Below, piece after piece: positions 46,055 through 56,589 of a stretch of DNA of 64,000 nt (position 1 is the first letter of the stretch; every line of letters begins with the position of its first letter). Location: NCBI GenBank assembly GCA_950097015.1, contig CATNEN010000038.1:15680001-15744000 (forward strand), written 5' to 3'. The position numbers were made by a program, and so were the translations under genes. Source of the stretch: Macrostomum hystrix (Eukaryota > Platyhelminthes > Macrostomidae). The notes under the pieces were generated by a model. The model was not told the DNA's origin, made no database searches, and saw only the letters and a list, made by a program, of their open reading frames with translations.

Positions 46055-46304
46055 CATACATGCGCAACCTCCCAAATCTTAGCCAGCCGTGCGACTTAGT
46101 TTTTGCTCTATTTACGAATTAGTTTGCTCTTATTTGCTCTCTTTTTCTCTCCCCTTTTTCCTTTTCTTCAAGCCTTCCTTTTTTGCCCCTTGGTCCCCCC
46201 TTTGATTTTTTGTGCTTGGTTGATTGGTTTTTGCGACTTACCTTGCTTGGCCCTCATTTCACCTGGCCAGTTCGGCCAGGTCAGCCGGGTGTTGCGCATG
46301 TATG
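46055..46304. mobile_element. MITE with 8-bp target duplication (hAT-like)
   Basis: A 250-bp element with perfect 14-bp terminal inverted repeats CATACATGCGCAAC, flanked by direct repeats CTCAAGAG (46047-46054 and 46305-46312). An internal hairpin CCTGGCC-AGTTC-GGCCAGG lies near 46262. No transposase is encoded. An 8-bp duplication is typical of hAT elements; the terminal bases are only a loose match to known hAT ends. Confidence 0.75.
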
Positions 46305-46312
46305 CTCAAGAG

Positions 46313-48228
46313 CTAGCCAAACACATCAATAACCACAGGGACTATCTACTAGAAGCAACAACTATAAAGACATATATAACTATAACTATAAGCCAACAAA
46401 CTTTTGCTTGTACTCATACAAACTTGTACACAAAACTGGCCTCTGCAAGTTTCTAAGTATAATTAAAACCAGTGTTTATTTTTAGTGCTATACATGAAAT
46501 AATAATTTGAAGGTGACTGTGCAAAAAAACTAAATTTCTCTAAGGTTAGGCCCTAGGCCTATTGCTGTTTACATTATACACAGCTTACTTTCTGTTTTCC
46601 TACTTAAATCTGTCTAAGTCATTGTCACCTGTGAAGGTTTTTAGCTTACTTTTAGCAATTAGAAATTCATTTACTAAGTGACTCGTTTTTAGATAGACCT
46701 TTAGACTATTCTACAGAACTATCATAGCAACTTTAATTAAAACATATCTAGAAATACAGCTCTGATGAGAATAAAAACCACCAGCTATAATACAGATTGA
46801 ATAATGATTTATTTGTCAACATACTTTTATTACACATAAGAGAATCTCCTAGACTGCCTAGATAGGCATACTTTAACTGGTATGATAACATAGACCAACT
46901 ATTGATCTAGGCCTCCTAATGTGTATCTGACTAGCATACATTAGACCTAATCTTAACATTGCTGCTATAATTATAATACTTAACATAGCAAGCATAGCTA
47001 ACCTGCAATTATAAAGAAAAATAAAAAACTTATCTTAATAGAGGGGCATTCTATATATGTATATCAAGTAAAGAAATGTTTATACCTGACAAAAACATTT
47101 TTAAAGTCAATAAATTAATCAACAAAACAAAGTCAACCATACTTTAGAAATGCAATATGATAGTTGATATGTATGCCCTACCAAAATTAATGAAGTCAAT
47201 GGTAGGGACTCAAGTGAGCAAAAAAACAGGAAAATGAAAAAAGATAAAAAAGCATGTTCTGATGAAAAAAAGAACACAAATTTTATGTTAAGAAAATAGA
47301 GCCTACTATCAATAGAAAGAAGAAAAAATTTACTTTACAACAAGTGTTTATATGCTACAATTAGTGCAAAAACAAAAAATGTTAATAGAAGTGTTAACCT
47401 AACCTCAGTGTTAACCTGAGTGTTAATAGAAGATATATATATTCCATAGTATACTTGTAGATAATGAAAAAATGAACTATGAGTATATGCTTTTAGAATT
47501 TTTTAAATCCATTAAAAAAACAAAAAAGTTATTGCAATTTTTATGTTTTCCAAGTCAAATCTATCCCATCATCTGGATCACAGCCCCTAATGGGAAAAAT
47601 ACATTGTGAAAACAACTAAGATGTTGATCAAAAATTGTTATAACTTTTTTATTACTTGACCAATTTTGATGAGTGAGGTGTCTTTTAACTCAGACAAGCA
47701 AGATCTGTAACACAAGAAAACCAAAAATATGGATTTTTTTAAATTTCTCACTTAAGCCCCTATTAATGGAGAAGATCTATAGTTAGGAACTGAGATTTAG
47801 ATTGAAGGTTGATTTCTCCACCTTAAATAGAGAAATGAACCAGAGTGAGGAAAGAGACTGCAGCCAGTGATGCTCACTTGTGAAAGCAAGTAATTACTTG
47901 TCTCTATATTTGGATGGCTTAGAATAATATAGAATTAGTAAAAGATAGGGCCTAACCAGGTTATGTAATAGGGGCAAACAAGGACAACACAATGACAAAG
48001 GGTAATGAGGGTAGAATTGGGAGAGTAAGCTAAAACTAGATTGAAAAGTAAGTCCTCAACCAGTAAAAGTCAGGGAACAGAGCCAACGAATTGAGAAAGA
48101 CAAGAATCCCACTAGTCGAATGCCTATAAATAAGAATAGCAATAGGCTTCCACAAAGCTAAAAAACACTTAAGGCCTAATATGAAACTGTCCTAGGACAA
48201 CTAAAAATTGTTTTTGAATACATACATA
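46313..48228. other. AT-rich non-coding DNA
   Basis: No exon seen. A small inverted repeat CCCTACCA/TGGTAGGG lies near 47175-47207. Confidence 0.45.
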
Positions 48229-48871
48229 GGGTAATACATCATCAACCAAACAATGAATGTGTATTTTTTAACTTCACACCTAAGCTACAGATTTTCTATT
48301 TAAGATATGATGATAAATCAAAAGCCAAGTTATAGAAAACAGTTACATCTTTCTAAAAAGTATCTGCTTTTGCTATTTTATCAAATAGAAAAAAAGTTAT
48401 TCCTGCTTTTTATCTAAAACCGAACAATGATTTTCATGTATCTTCAAACCAAACAGAGAATTTGATGTTTGGTTTTACAATTTGAGTGAGTGGTTTAATC
48501 TTATTTTAAGGAGTGAACTATCATGAATTATATAATTTGAAAGCATTTTTAATGCTCTATAAATAACTACATTTATGGTCATTTAATTGGTAAGCAACCA
48601 TATACAATCTTTGTCTAAAGTACATACTGAAAAAATGTTGTTAAAAAGTATGCTTTTGCAATAAAAATTTCTACTGAAACATCAATATCTTTCTTTCCTC
48701 TTAATGCTTCATTGCACATCATGCCTCAGCTTGTAGATAATTTCTTCAACTTTCAAATTAGTTGTTCTGTGAAACACAATAGCTTGTTTCTGTTTTGCAC
48801 GAGACCAAGGAAAAAGTCAAAATTCTTGTTCGGTTTTGAAGATACACTGTTCGGTTGATGATACATTACCC
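48229..48871. mobile_element. non-autonomous DNA transposon with TA duplication
   Basis: A 643-bp element bounded by TA on both sides (48227-48228, 48872-48873). The 27-bp terminal inverted repeats start GGGTAATACATCATCAACC on the left and GGGTAATGTATCATCAACC on the right, with 23 of 27 matches. Sub-terminal AACCGAACA motifs recur inside. TA duplication suggests mobilisation by a Tc1/mariner-type transposase; no coding capacity. Confidence 0.75.
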
Positions 48872-48873
48872 TA

Positions 48874-50095
48874 ATAATGGCCAGTTAAGTCTAACAGAAA
48901 GTTGTCAAAACTCTAGTCAACTAGTCCTAGAGCCCTCATAATAAGTATTTGTGTCAGTGCCTATTTACAATTACATAAAATATATAACTACATATACTAA
49001 AATACTATGTGCATTATTATTACTGGCTACCTACCAGATAACAAATATAAGTGTGATAATTATGAAAATAAACTAACGGAAAAATCATTCCATATAATTT
49101 TTACAATTTTAATTAGTAATATTTTAATAAATTGATTATTTTAATAGGCCTATTTTAATTAAACTAGGGTAGGCCTATACAAATTCTTAATTAAGTATAG
49201 CCTATGGCTATAGTATAGGCCTAGTAAAATATTTAGTTAGCAGCTATGAGTATGAACATGACAATAGCAAAATCACAATTGTCGCGGAAGAGGTTGTCGC
49301 CAAAGTGATTACTCGATGAAGCAAACCGGATTCTAAAAAACACCGAAGCTAGGATAGGTAGGCCTCATTAAAATTTTGTGAATTGCTTCTTTGCTTGCAA
49401 TTGCAAAGAAAATGTGCTGGATTGTTAAACTAACTAATAAATTGCTAATTCGATTTTTAGTTTCTCCAAAAGTCAAGATTAAACACTCTAAGTAGACATG
49501 TACGATGTAGCTAGCTTACTTTTCTGTTATGTTACGAATGAGCACAGAGAGTTAATATGTGGAGCAGCGGGCGGGTGGTGGAGCGATTTTTTTCCTAGAA
49601 AGAAATCACACTTTTCAAAAAGTATGAAAATCTGATTTTTTGTACGAGACATAAAAATATTGCGTTTAAGCGTAATTTCGACGCTTCCTAGTTTTGGAAG
49701 TGGCCAGAGTCGTAAAATTATATTTTTATTGTAAATGCTTGTTAATATTTATATTTTTTTTCAAAATGCTTCTTACTACACTTAAGAGTTAAGACCCAGG
49801 TACTGGTCTTGTCCGGCCTGACTGAACACTTCTGAAGAACACTTTTTATTGTGGTCCCTTTCTTGAGAAAACATGATAATTATCAAGCCATACAGGCCTA
49901 GCCTTTTACAATATTCAAGAGAATAATCCCATTTCATGGCAAGAATAATTCCGATTCTAAAATAAAAGCTACGAGGAATTTTTATAAAGTTAGGCCTAAT
50001 GTTTATATTTTTTCAGATTTTTTTAACACGTACAGTCACAATTTTTTTGCTTATCTTATGTTATGAACAGGGTTTCAACTTTCAAACCTATATCT
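48874..50095. other. AT-rich non-coding DNA
   Basis: No gene or array recognised between two DNA transposons. Confidence 0.45.
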
Positions 50096-50104
50096 ATTGT
50101 TGAC

Positions 50105-51326
50105 GGTAACAGGAAAATTCGGTAACAGACAATTCGGTAACAGACAGTTCGGTAGGCCTAACACCACAGGACAGTTCGGTAACACCACAGGACAGTTCGG
50201 TAACATATCAAGGGACAGTTCGGTAACAATTGATTAAACTGGATCGGAAGGGTTTTTTGCGAAATTATTTTATATTTAGTTCGGTAAAGTTACAAAGTAA
50301 AGTCAATAGCACTTCGAACCATATTTAGCTTTTCGAAATATGAGTATGAGGTTGCATTTTGCATGTTACATATTTCACATTTGGGCGTCAAATAAAAAAT
50401 AAAACGTTAAAACTAAAAACTAAAACTGAAACTTGCGAGTCAAGCAACAAGTCAAGCATCAACTGCAGTTGCTGCAGTTCATGTTGATGCTGATGCGGTT
50501 GCTGTTGCTGTTGCTGATGCTGAGGCTGTGGTTGTGGTTGCCGGCAGTTGTTGCATCTCCATTGAAAGCAATCAAGTTGCTGAAGGGCACGGTACTCCAG
50601 CTGGCTGATGCCACTGCCACAAGTGGGGTGTTGCCAGCAGTGACACTCATCACATTGTAGACCTTGTTGTAGCCTACGTACATCGTTGAAACAAACGATG
50701 CAGGCCGCGTGGTTCATGGTTCAACAATGTTACAATGTTTCTGATTCATGTTGACTGTTGAGGTATTTAATTGTGCTTTGTGACTGTCTACACTGTACTT
50801 CCCAACACTGTACTTGCCAATGCACATTACGTTCTTGCATTAGTCATATTTTAGCCCCATGTTCACCGTGCGGCTGTCCCCACAACCCTATTTTGCTCAC
50901 CCTCTGCCATCTTGTATATTCTTGTATATTGATATCAATGCTACAATAAATCGTATTTCAGCAGCCAACTAGCACACTTAAGGCCCATTCATACAGTCAT
51001 CAAGTGAGGCCAAATTTCGTGTTATCACACAATTTGCACTAATTTTTCATCCCTTTGTACATCCCTTTGAACAAGCCTTTACCCTACTTGCACACTCTAA
51101 ATGACGTGTCAGTTTCAGATACATCAGTAACATCAGTCAGTTGTGTCCTAGCAACGATAGTAGATACATTGTTAGAACAAACCTAGATTGATTTTATTGA
51201 CTTTCAATTGTTACCGAACTGTCCCCGGTGTGTTACCGAACTGTCTCCTGTATGTTACCAAACTGTCCTTGAGTGTTACCGAACTGTCTGTTACCAAACT
51301 GTCTGTTACCGAACTGTCCTGTATTC
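50105..51326. mobile_element. MULE-like DNA transposon with 9-bp target duplication
   Basis: A 1,222-bp element flanked by perfect direct repeats ATTGTTGAC (50096-50104 and 51327-51335). Both ends are arrays of five or six GGACAGTTCGGTAACA units in opposite orientation, making terminal inverted repeats of about 120 bases; the first 26 positions match at 20. Long inverted repeats and a 9-bp duplication are the hallmarks of Mutator-like elements. It contains a PHD-finger reading frame but no transposase, so it is non-autonomous or has captured the exon. Confidence 0.8.
50388..50717 (-). CDS. PHD-type zinc finger with polyglutamine tail inside the MULE-like element
   Basis: A frame of 109 codons from an ATG. 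Residues 6-58 form a complete C4HC3 PHD pattern: C6-x2-C9, C22-x2-C25, H30-x2-C33, W53-x-C55-x2-C58, including CDECHCWQHPTC. Then follows QPQPQPQHQQQQQQ and a Leu-rich end. The last 20 codons may be intron read-through after a possible donor (TCGCAA|GTTTCA). As I recall, PHD-like fingers of this GLQCDxCxxWQHxxC form occur in animal proteins with MULE transposase domains, which fits its position inside the element. Its role there would be chromatin or DNA binding by the transposase; here the transposase part is missing. Confidence 0.6.
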   Translation of the reverse strand: MNHAACIVCFNDVRRLQQGLQCDECHCWQHPTCGSGISQLEYRALQQLDCFQWRCNNCRQPQPQPQHQQQQQQPHQHQHELQQLQLMLDLLLDSQVSVLVFSFNVLFFI

Positions 51327-51751
51327 ATTGTTGACTGCTTATGCATCGGCCTAGCTAACTATTATTTTACAAGCCAGCTAGGGCCTATTTGAAATATTTA
51401 TGATAGTTACTTTACTTATTTTGTATGCAAAAAACGAACACATGGCAGATTGAGAGAATTGACAACCTGACCCTTTACTTTATTGCTAATTGTTCCAAAC
51501 TCTGGGGCTTGCAACTGGGCAGCCATCCATTACTTATAGGCTTGTCTCAGACAGTCCCAATGTCAACAACTTTTTGCACTAGGGCCTATATTGCCTACTG
51601 TCTAATTGAAATTCAAAGACAGCCTTGCTGCCTTTCCCATTTTTAACATTTTCATTTTTTAATTATACTTCAAAGTTTAAAAAAAATTGTGTAATTTGTT
51701 TGAATAAGAGAAACAATAGGCCTAACTATACTTATTTCTATCAATGTCATA

Positions 51752-53123
51752 TTCCGGGTGTCCGGAAAGTTATGAGAAAACTACAAAAGGTTAATTATAA
51801 AAACGCGCAGAACAGTGAAACTTTACTAATCAGTAATGTAATTTCCCCTGAAGTCAATCACAGCTTGGCAGTGCTCCACGAGCCGTAGAACCTCGCGTTT
51901 CAAGCAGTTTGCATCCAGACCCCTCGCCCACTGCAACGCGGCCTCGCGGACCTCATCGTGGCTGCTGAACTCCCACTTCGAGAAGTCCGATTTCAGCCAA
52001 TTGAAGAAAAAACGGTCGCATAAATTGAAATCAGGGCTGTAGGGACTCTGAAAAAGCAGTTGAACTCCACGAGTCTCCATGTACTGCTGCACAGGCTGGG
52101 CCACATGAGGTCGTGCGTTGTCCCACTGCCACAAGACTTCGGACAGATGAATTGGCTGTGATCTGAGGCTCCGCCATAGGTCACCTGTGTGTCGAACGAA
52201 TTCAACGATGCGATTGGCATCAACAGTCTGCTTTGGCGCCGTTGACATGATAGAGAATCGCTTGCTTGGGGTGAAAGCGACTACCAGCATTGTCTTTGGG
52301 TCCCCGACTGAGTGTCTCAGAACTTGAGGTCGATGGTCGCCTTGACCCAGCCAGCACCGGTTGTTCTGCCGTGTACCAGTGTTTTTAAGGTACACCCACG
52401 TCTCATCCTCCACCACGTACTTGTTGCAGAAGCTGGTCATGCCCTCGGTATGAAAAATCCGACGTATTTGCTTGGCACAATTGACGCGAGCAACCTTGTT
52501 CTCCTCAGAGAGAACATGCGGGACCCACACAGCAGACACATTGCGAAGTTGCAGGTCTGCAGTCAATATTTCATGCACTGTTGATTTCCCAACCTCCATG
52601 AAGTCAGCAAGATCTCTGACATTCACTTTTGGGTCTTCTTTCACGAGATTTCTGCAGGTCTCGATCAGCTCTGGTGTTCTCGTCGATCTCGGCCGGCCAG
52701 TACGGGCAGCTTGGGCCAGTGGGTACAACTCGTCACGGAACCTTGTGTACCATTGGTACACTGACGACAGACCAGGCGCCACATCTCCATGCACTTTCAG
52801 CAGTTCTCCATGGCAATCAGGAGCAGATATACCAAGCTTATACCTGGTATAAGCATAAGCTTGAAACTCGTCCATCTCAAAGCAGCAGCAAGGATCAATG
52901 AAGAAAAAAGTAAAGATAGATGCTTGCTTTGCCTCTGCGTTGCAGTGGCCTAGACTTCTAAGTTATAACCATCAGCCTTACCCCCAAATTTGAAGCAAGA
53001 ATCTAGCTCTTTCAGCCATAGACATATATTAAGTCAAGTGTTAGAATGGTACAGTATCTTGTCAATAGCTTGTGTCTAAGTAGTTAGAATAACACATTCT
53101 CATGACTTTCCGGACACCCGAAG
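51752..53123 (-). mobile_element. mariner element, apparently intact
   Basis: A 1,372-bp element between TA duplications (51750-51751 and 53124-53125). The terminal inverted repeats share CGGGTGTCCGGAAAGT, then T or C, then ATGAGAA. It holds one uninterrupted transposase gene. Confidence 0.92.
51826..52875 (-). CDS. mariner transposase
   Basis: A 349-residue full-length frame, the normal size for mariner. The N-terminal third carries helix-turn-helix DNA-binding regions (about 1-110). WVPHVLSEENK (117-127) matches the mariner WVPHEL linker. The catalytic triad is present: Asp157 in VVEDETW, Asp252 in WQWDNARPHVA and Asp287 in YSPDFNLCDRFFF. The gap between the last two is 34 residues, the DD34D signature of mariner rather than Tc1. 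The C-terminal motif reads NLCD where most mariners have APSD. The enzyme cuts and pastes DNA at TA. There is no frameshift or stop, so it could be active. Confidence 0.92.
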   Translation of the reverse strand: MDEFQAYAYTRYKLGISAPDCHGELLKVHGDVAPGLSSVYQWYTRFRDELYPLAQAARTGRPRSTRTPELIETCRNLVKEDPKVNVRDLADFMEVGKSTVHEILTADLQLRNVSAVWVPHVLSEENKVARVNCAKQIRRIFHTEGMTSFCNKYVVEDETWVYLKNTGTRQNNRCWLGQGDHRPQVLRHSVGDPKTMLVVAFTPSKRFSIMSTAPKQTVDANRIVEFVRHTGDLWRSLRSQPIHLSEVLWQWDNARPHVAQPVQQYMETRGVQLLFQSPYSPDFNLCDRFFFNWLKSDFSKWEFSSHDEVREAALQWARGLDANCLKREVLRLVEHCQAVIDFRGNYITD

Positions 53124-53308
53124 TATATAAATAGGCAGCATATATATTGGTATAACTTATTAAAAAGGTTGTTGTGGTAAATAGTTTTTATTATATCTTT
53201 TTCTACTTCCTACTATATAGTTTTCAATTCAGTGATTTAAAAAATTATGTATTAATTCTAGTTTGGATTCTTTGAAAGTGTTGCTTCAAATCTGAAACCA
53301 AAGGATTT

Positions 53309-53739
53309 TCAGCAAACTCTTAGTTTGCTTCGTTAAATTATTTTTACACTTAAAACCTTTTAAAAGTTAAAATAGTGAGCATAAATGTTAAAATGACAGG
53401 ATTAAAAGTTTTATAAAGGATGTAGTCAACAATCAATAGTAACTAATACCATTGAGGGATCGTGGGCACAAGTGAATTACAAGTTCCGAAGAAAGCATGG
53501 CACAAGTGACGCACTGTTCTAGACTCACTCACCTGAACAAGTAGGCCTATTTCTGGCGCTGCCTCTTCCCGGAGAAGACGTTTGGCAACTTCCTCTACTG
53601 GGTTGCCCATTACTATTGATTATTGTCTACATCCTTTTAAAACTTTTAACTCATTTTAACTTCCATGCGTGCCATTTCAAAATTTAGAAGGTTTTAAGTG
53701 TAAAAATTATTTAATGCAGCTAACTAGGAGTTTCCAGGA
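53309..53739. mobile_element. foldback element with arms of about 130 bp
   Basis: 53309-53443 and 53609-53739 are inverted copies (for example ATTTTTACACTTAAAACCTT and its complement; AAAGGATGTAG and CTACATCCTTT). About 165 bases lie between. No coding sequence. I could not fix a target duplication. Confidence 0.65.
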
Positions 53740-53745
53740 TTTTCA

Positions 53746-54992
53746 AGAGGCAAAAATGTATTTTTGGTGATTTTTTACTTTTGCACATTTAATTCTTTTC
53801 TTGGAAGTAACAAAAATCTGTTTATCATTATTAGGTCTATTGTATTCTTAGTTAATAAAAAATCAAGAAAATAGCTTGATGAAATGTGAACCATAGTGAC
53901 AGTTTCATGCCTATGTTCCATAGACTAAAATTGGCAAAAAGTGCTTTCATAGAGCTATCTTGTTTTGCCAACTGAGTGACTCAAATCCCCATTTTGTACC
54001 ATAGACTAGTTGTCAACTCTAACTTGTTTGTATCTTTGCTTAATAAAAATGGAGTGGTATATTGCTATAAGAATGGCTCAGGATTGAGATACAGCATGGG
54101 GTGTCTATATAAAAATGTTAGATGGTAAGGGTGAAGGGACATGTATAAATTTGACTTAAAGGCACTTATGACTTATGATAATTTTGTACAAAGCTAAGGC
54201 ATGTTATCTAGTGTTTCATCTAGCTGTTTTCTTTCTTGTTTGTTAAAATGTTGGGAAATTTTTTTGAGAAAAAAATGCTATATTTTTGTGAATATCTATG
54301 AGTGTACAAGTATTCTGTTTTAGCAACGCGAATTATCACTTTAAAAAAATGAGTGGCATTTTTTGTACATTCTGTGACTTCTTTTTACAGTTTTCTTTTT
54401 GTAGCTACTTTAAAACTGGGGCTGCAATCATGAGTCATTTCACTATGGAACTCATCTTTGCTTGTGTTACACTTACAGTTTTTGGACAAATGGTACAAAC
54501 ACTTTGTATGCAAAGTATTACACTCTACACATCTACAGTTGTTTTAACTTATACTATATTAAAACTCTTGAACCACTTACAATTGTGTTTTGTTTCTTTG
54601 ACTAGCACCAAGCAGTAACTAAAAGAAACTGTTGACATTTGCTGCAAAGGTTTAACTGGTGGTTCATATAGCCATTTGTTTGCATTTGTGGTTGGAACTG
54701 CATAGGGAATGTATATTTTACTTGGACCATGTTTTGGACATTAGCAACTAACTGCTTCTGGTGTAGGTTGAGTATGTTTTATGAGGCTCCTTGTTGGTAC
54801 AAATAGTATGGAGCCAAAGAAACTCTGTACACTAGAGTTCTCAATAATCCTCCAGCTTCATAGAATAGCCAATATTTACCCAATCTTTCCGACCATGACA
54901 AGCATCTCAATGCACCTAAATTTCTACCCAACCTAATACTACGAAGCCCTAAACATTTATAAGTAAATCTTGTGTCTTGCTAGATTGATAAA
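53746..54992. other. AT-rich non-coding DNA
   Basis: No supported gene. The motif CCATAGACTA recurs near 53929 and 54001 with a short TTGGCAAAA/TTTTGCCAA inverted pair, possibly another small element. Confidence 0.4.
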
Positions 54993-55211
54993 CAGGGGCA
55001 GGGGGGCTTTGAAAGAAACTAAAAGATGCTATTCATGGATTTATGGCGCTCCTGAAGCAATGACTGGTGCCCCTAATAGGATCATTCGCGCCTCTAATGT
55101 GGTTGTTGGCACCCCTGATGGGGTGGTTGGCGCGCCTGATGAGGTGGGGGCACCCTATTGGCGCCCCCCTGACAATCCGCCACCCAAACTGAATTCCTGT
55201 ATCCGCCACTG
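54993..55211. mobile_element. possible hAT-type remnant with internal tandem repeats
   Basis: The right end read inward is CAGTGGCGGATACAGGAATT, a classic hAT-like terminus; the left end is CAGGGGCAGGGGGGC. The flanks TTGATAAA and TTGACAAG agree at six of eight positions. Inside are four to five degenerate units around GGCGCCCCTGATGGGGTGGTT. Confidence 0.4.
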
Positions 55212-55319
55212 TTGACAAGGTTTCTACATAGTAAAATTTATAGGGATCCTCATCGGGTTATAGTACAATACTATACGGGTAATGTGTGCCTACTCATTGT
55301 GTCTAGCTGTTGCTTGGGT

Positions 55320-55690
55320 ATAAAAACCCGCTAAAAAATAGGGATGTTTCTTTGGGTGATTCCAGTTGGAATCTGCGGTGTTTCCAGAAAAAGAAACAGC
55401 CGAACGCTGGAAACATACCAATCGGATGATTCCATGCTTAGAATCTACCCAACTAGGCGTTTTCTCGGTGCTTCTTGGTGGCGAAATGGAATCACCCAAA
55501 GAATCCTCCAGTTCGGAAGATTCCATGCTCAGAAACCGCAGAGGAATCGGCCGTAAATAATTCTCTGGTTGTCCCATGGGCCACTGGTTCGGGTGATTCT
55601 TCGGCGGTTTCCGCACAATTTACGGTTACATCGGCTGCTTCCTGGGTGGTTTCTTTAACTCTTGCGAGATAAGAGGGGGTTGGTAGATTC
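55320..55690. repeat. composite repeat region upstream of RPL28
   Basis: TTCTTTGGGTGATTCCA (55348-55364) is perfectly inverted at 55487-55503, and related GGGTGATTC and GGTGTTTCC or GGCGGTTTCC motifs recur throughout. No coding sense was found in the three overlapping open frames. It lies 170-540 bases before the RPL28 coding exon. Confidence 0.55.
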
Positions 55691-55860
55691 CACTCCTATT
55701 TTGCACAAAAAACCCGCCGAAGAAGTAGCCGAATTTTTTTACAGAGAAATGCTATTAAATAAAACACTTGGCTAAAATAAAAAGCAATCCTGCAATTATT
55801 AATATTGATGAAAAAAAGTATTTTGTCTCTCATTTCAGCCAGATAGTCACTCCGTCTAAA

Positions 55861-56256
55861 ATGGCCAGCTCAGCTTTGCAGTGGGAGTTGATTAAGCACA
55901 CTAGCAGCTTTGTGGTGAAGCGCGGCAAGAAGCAATTCTCAACTGAGCCGGGTAATTTAAAATCGCGCAATAGTTTCAATTCAAACGGTTTGATTCATCA
56001 GCGAACTGTTGGCATCGAGGCCGGCGCATCTGGCCAAGGTGTCACTCTGGTGCTGCGCAATCCCAAACGCTCCAACAAGCCGTCGCGCAGTCACACTCGC
56101 ATTGTCATTAAGAAACAGGGTCCTAGGCCAACGCTGACTACTGTTAAGAAAATTCTGCGCAAGAAGGGCTATCGTCGGGATCTGGAATTGGCCGCCCTGC
56201 GTCGCGCTTCAGCCCTGCTGAGATCGCAGGGTCGCGGCAAGGCAGTCGGAAAGTAA
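55861..56256 (+). CDS. RPL28: large ribosomal subunit protein eL28
   Basis: A 131-residue basic protein, close to the usual eL28 length. The N-terminal LQWELIKHTSSFVVKRG, the STEPGNLKSRNSF motif, NGLIHQRTVGIE, the RPTLTTVKKILRKKGYR segment and the final LAALRRASALLRSQ are diagnostic of eukaryotic eL28, a component of the 60S subunit; the C-terminal tail is shorter than in vertebrates. The start is the ATG 22 bases after a good acceptor (CTCTCATTTCAG, exon from 55839), so at least one leader intron precedes it and upstream codons in this frame are intron. Coding sequence is intact in one exon. It is the one clear housekeeping gene in the window. Confidence 0.96.
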   Translation: MASSALQWELIKHTSSFVVKRGKKQFSTEPGNLKSRNSFNSNGLIHQRTVGIEAGASGQGVTLVLRNPKRSNKPSRSHTRIVIKKQGPRPTLTTVKKILRKKGYRRDLELAALRRASALLRSQGRGKAVGK

Positions 56257-56589
56257 AAAAGGACACCAATCTTTATCTCGAGATCTTAAAATCTGCGATC
56301 ATATCTGTGGCGCGTACGATGTGCTGCTAACTACTGAATTCCTATTTAAGTAGTCAGCTGCGAATGTGACTGTTTTTCCACTCAATTCTTGATTGGTTTA
56401 TTATTAAGAAAGAAAAATGAAGCGAGGTTCTAGCCGGAATAGAAAAAAACTAAAAAGGGCGCTTTGTGTTTCGCATGACGCCAATTAGAAGTGTCTGAAC
56501 TTGGAAATCAATTATTTCTTGACTGCTGTTTTCGATCTTTTGTCATTTAAATTTTTATTATGTATTGGATTGTGCTCGTCGCTTGGATT
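56257..56589. other. 3' flank of RPL28
   Basis: No canonical AATAAA seen; nothing else recognised. Confidence 0.4.

Noticed and set aside
46103-46456. 117-codon hydrophobic frame
   Set aside because: Pyrimidine-rich DNA across the right part of a MITE; no domain or splice support.
55768-55860. N-terminal extension of RPL28
   Set aside because: It crosses a clear splice acceptor, and eL28 proteins start at the downstream Met.
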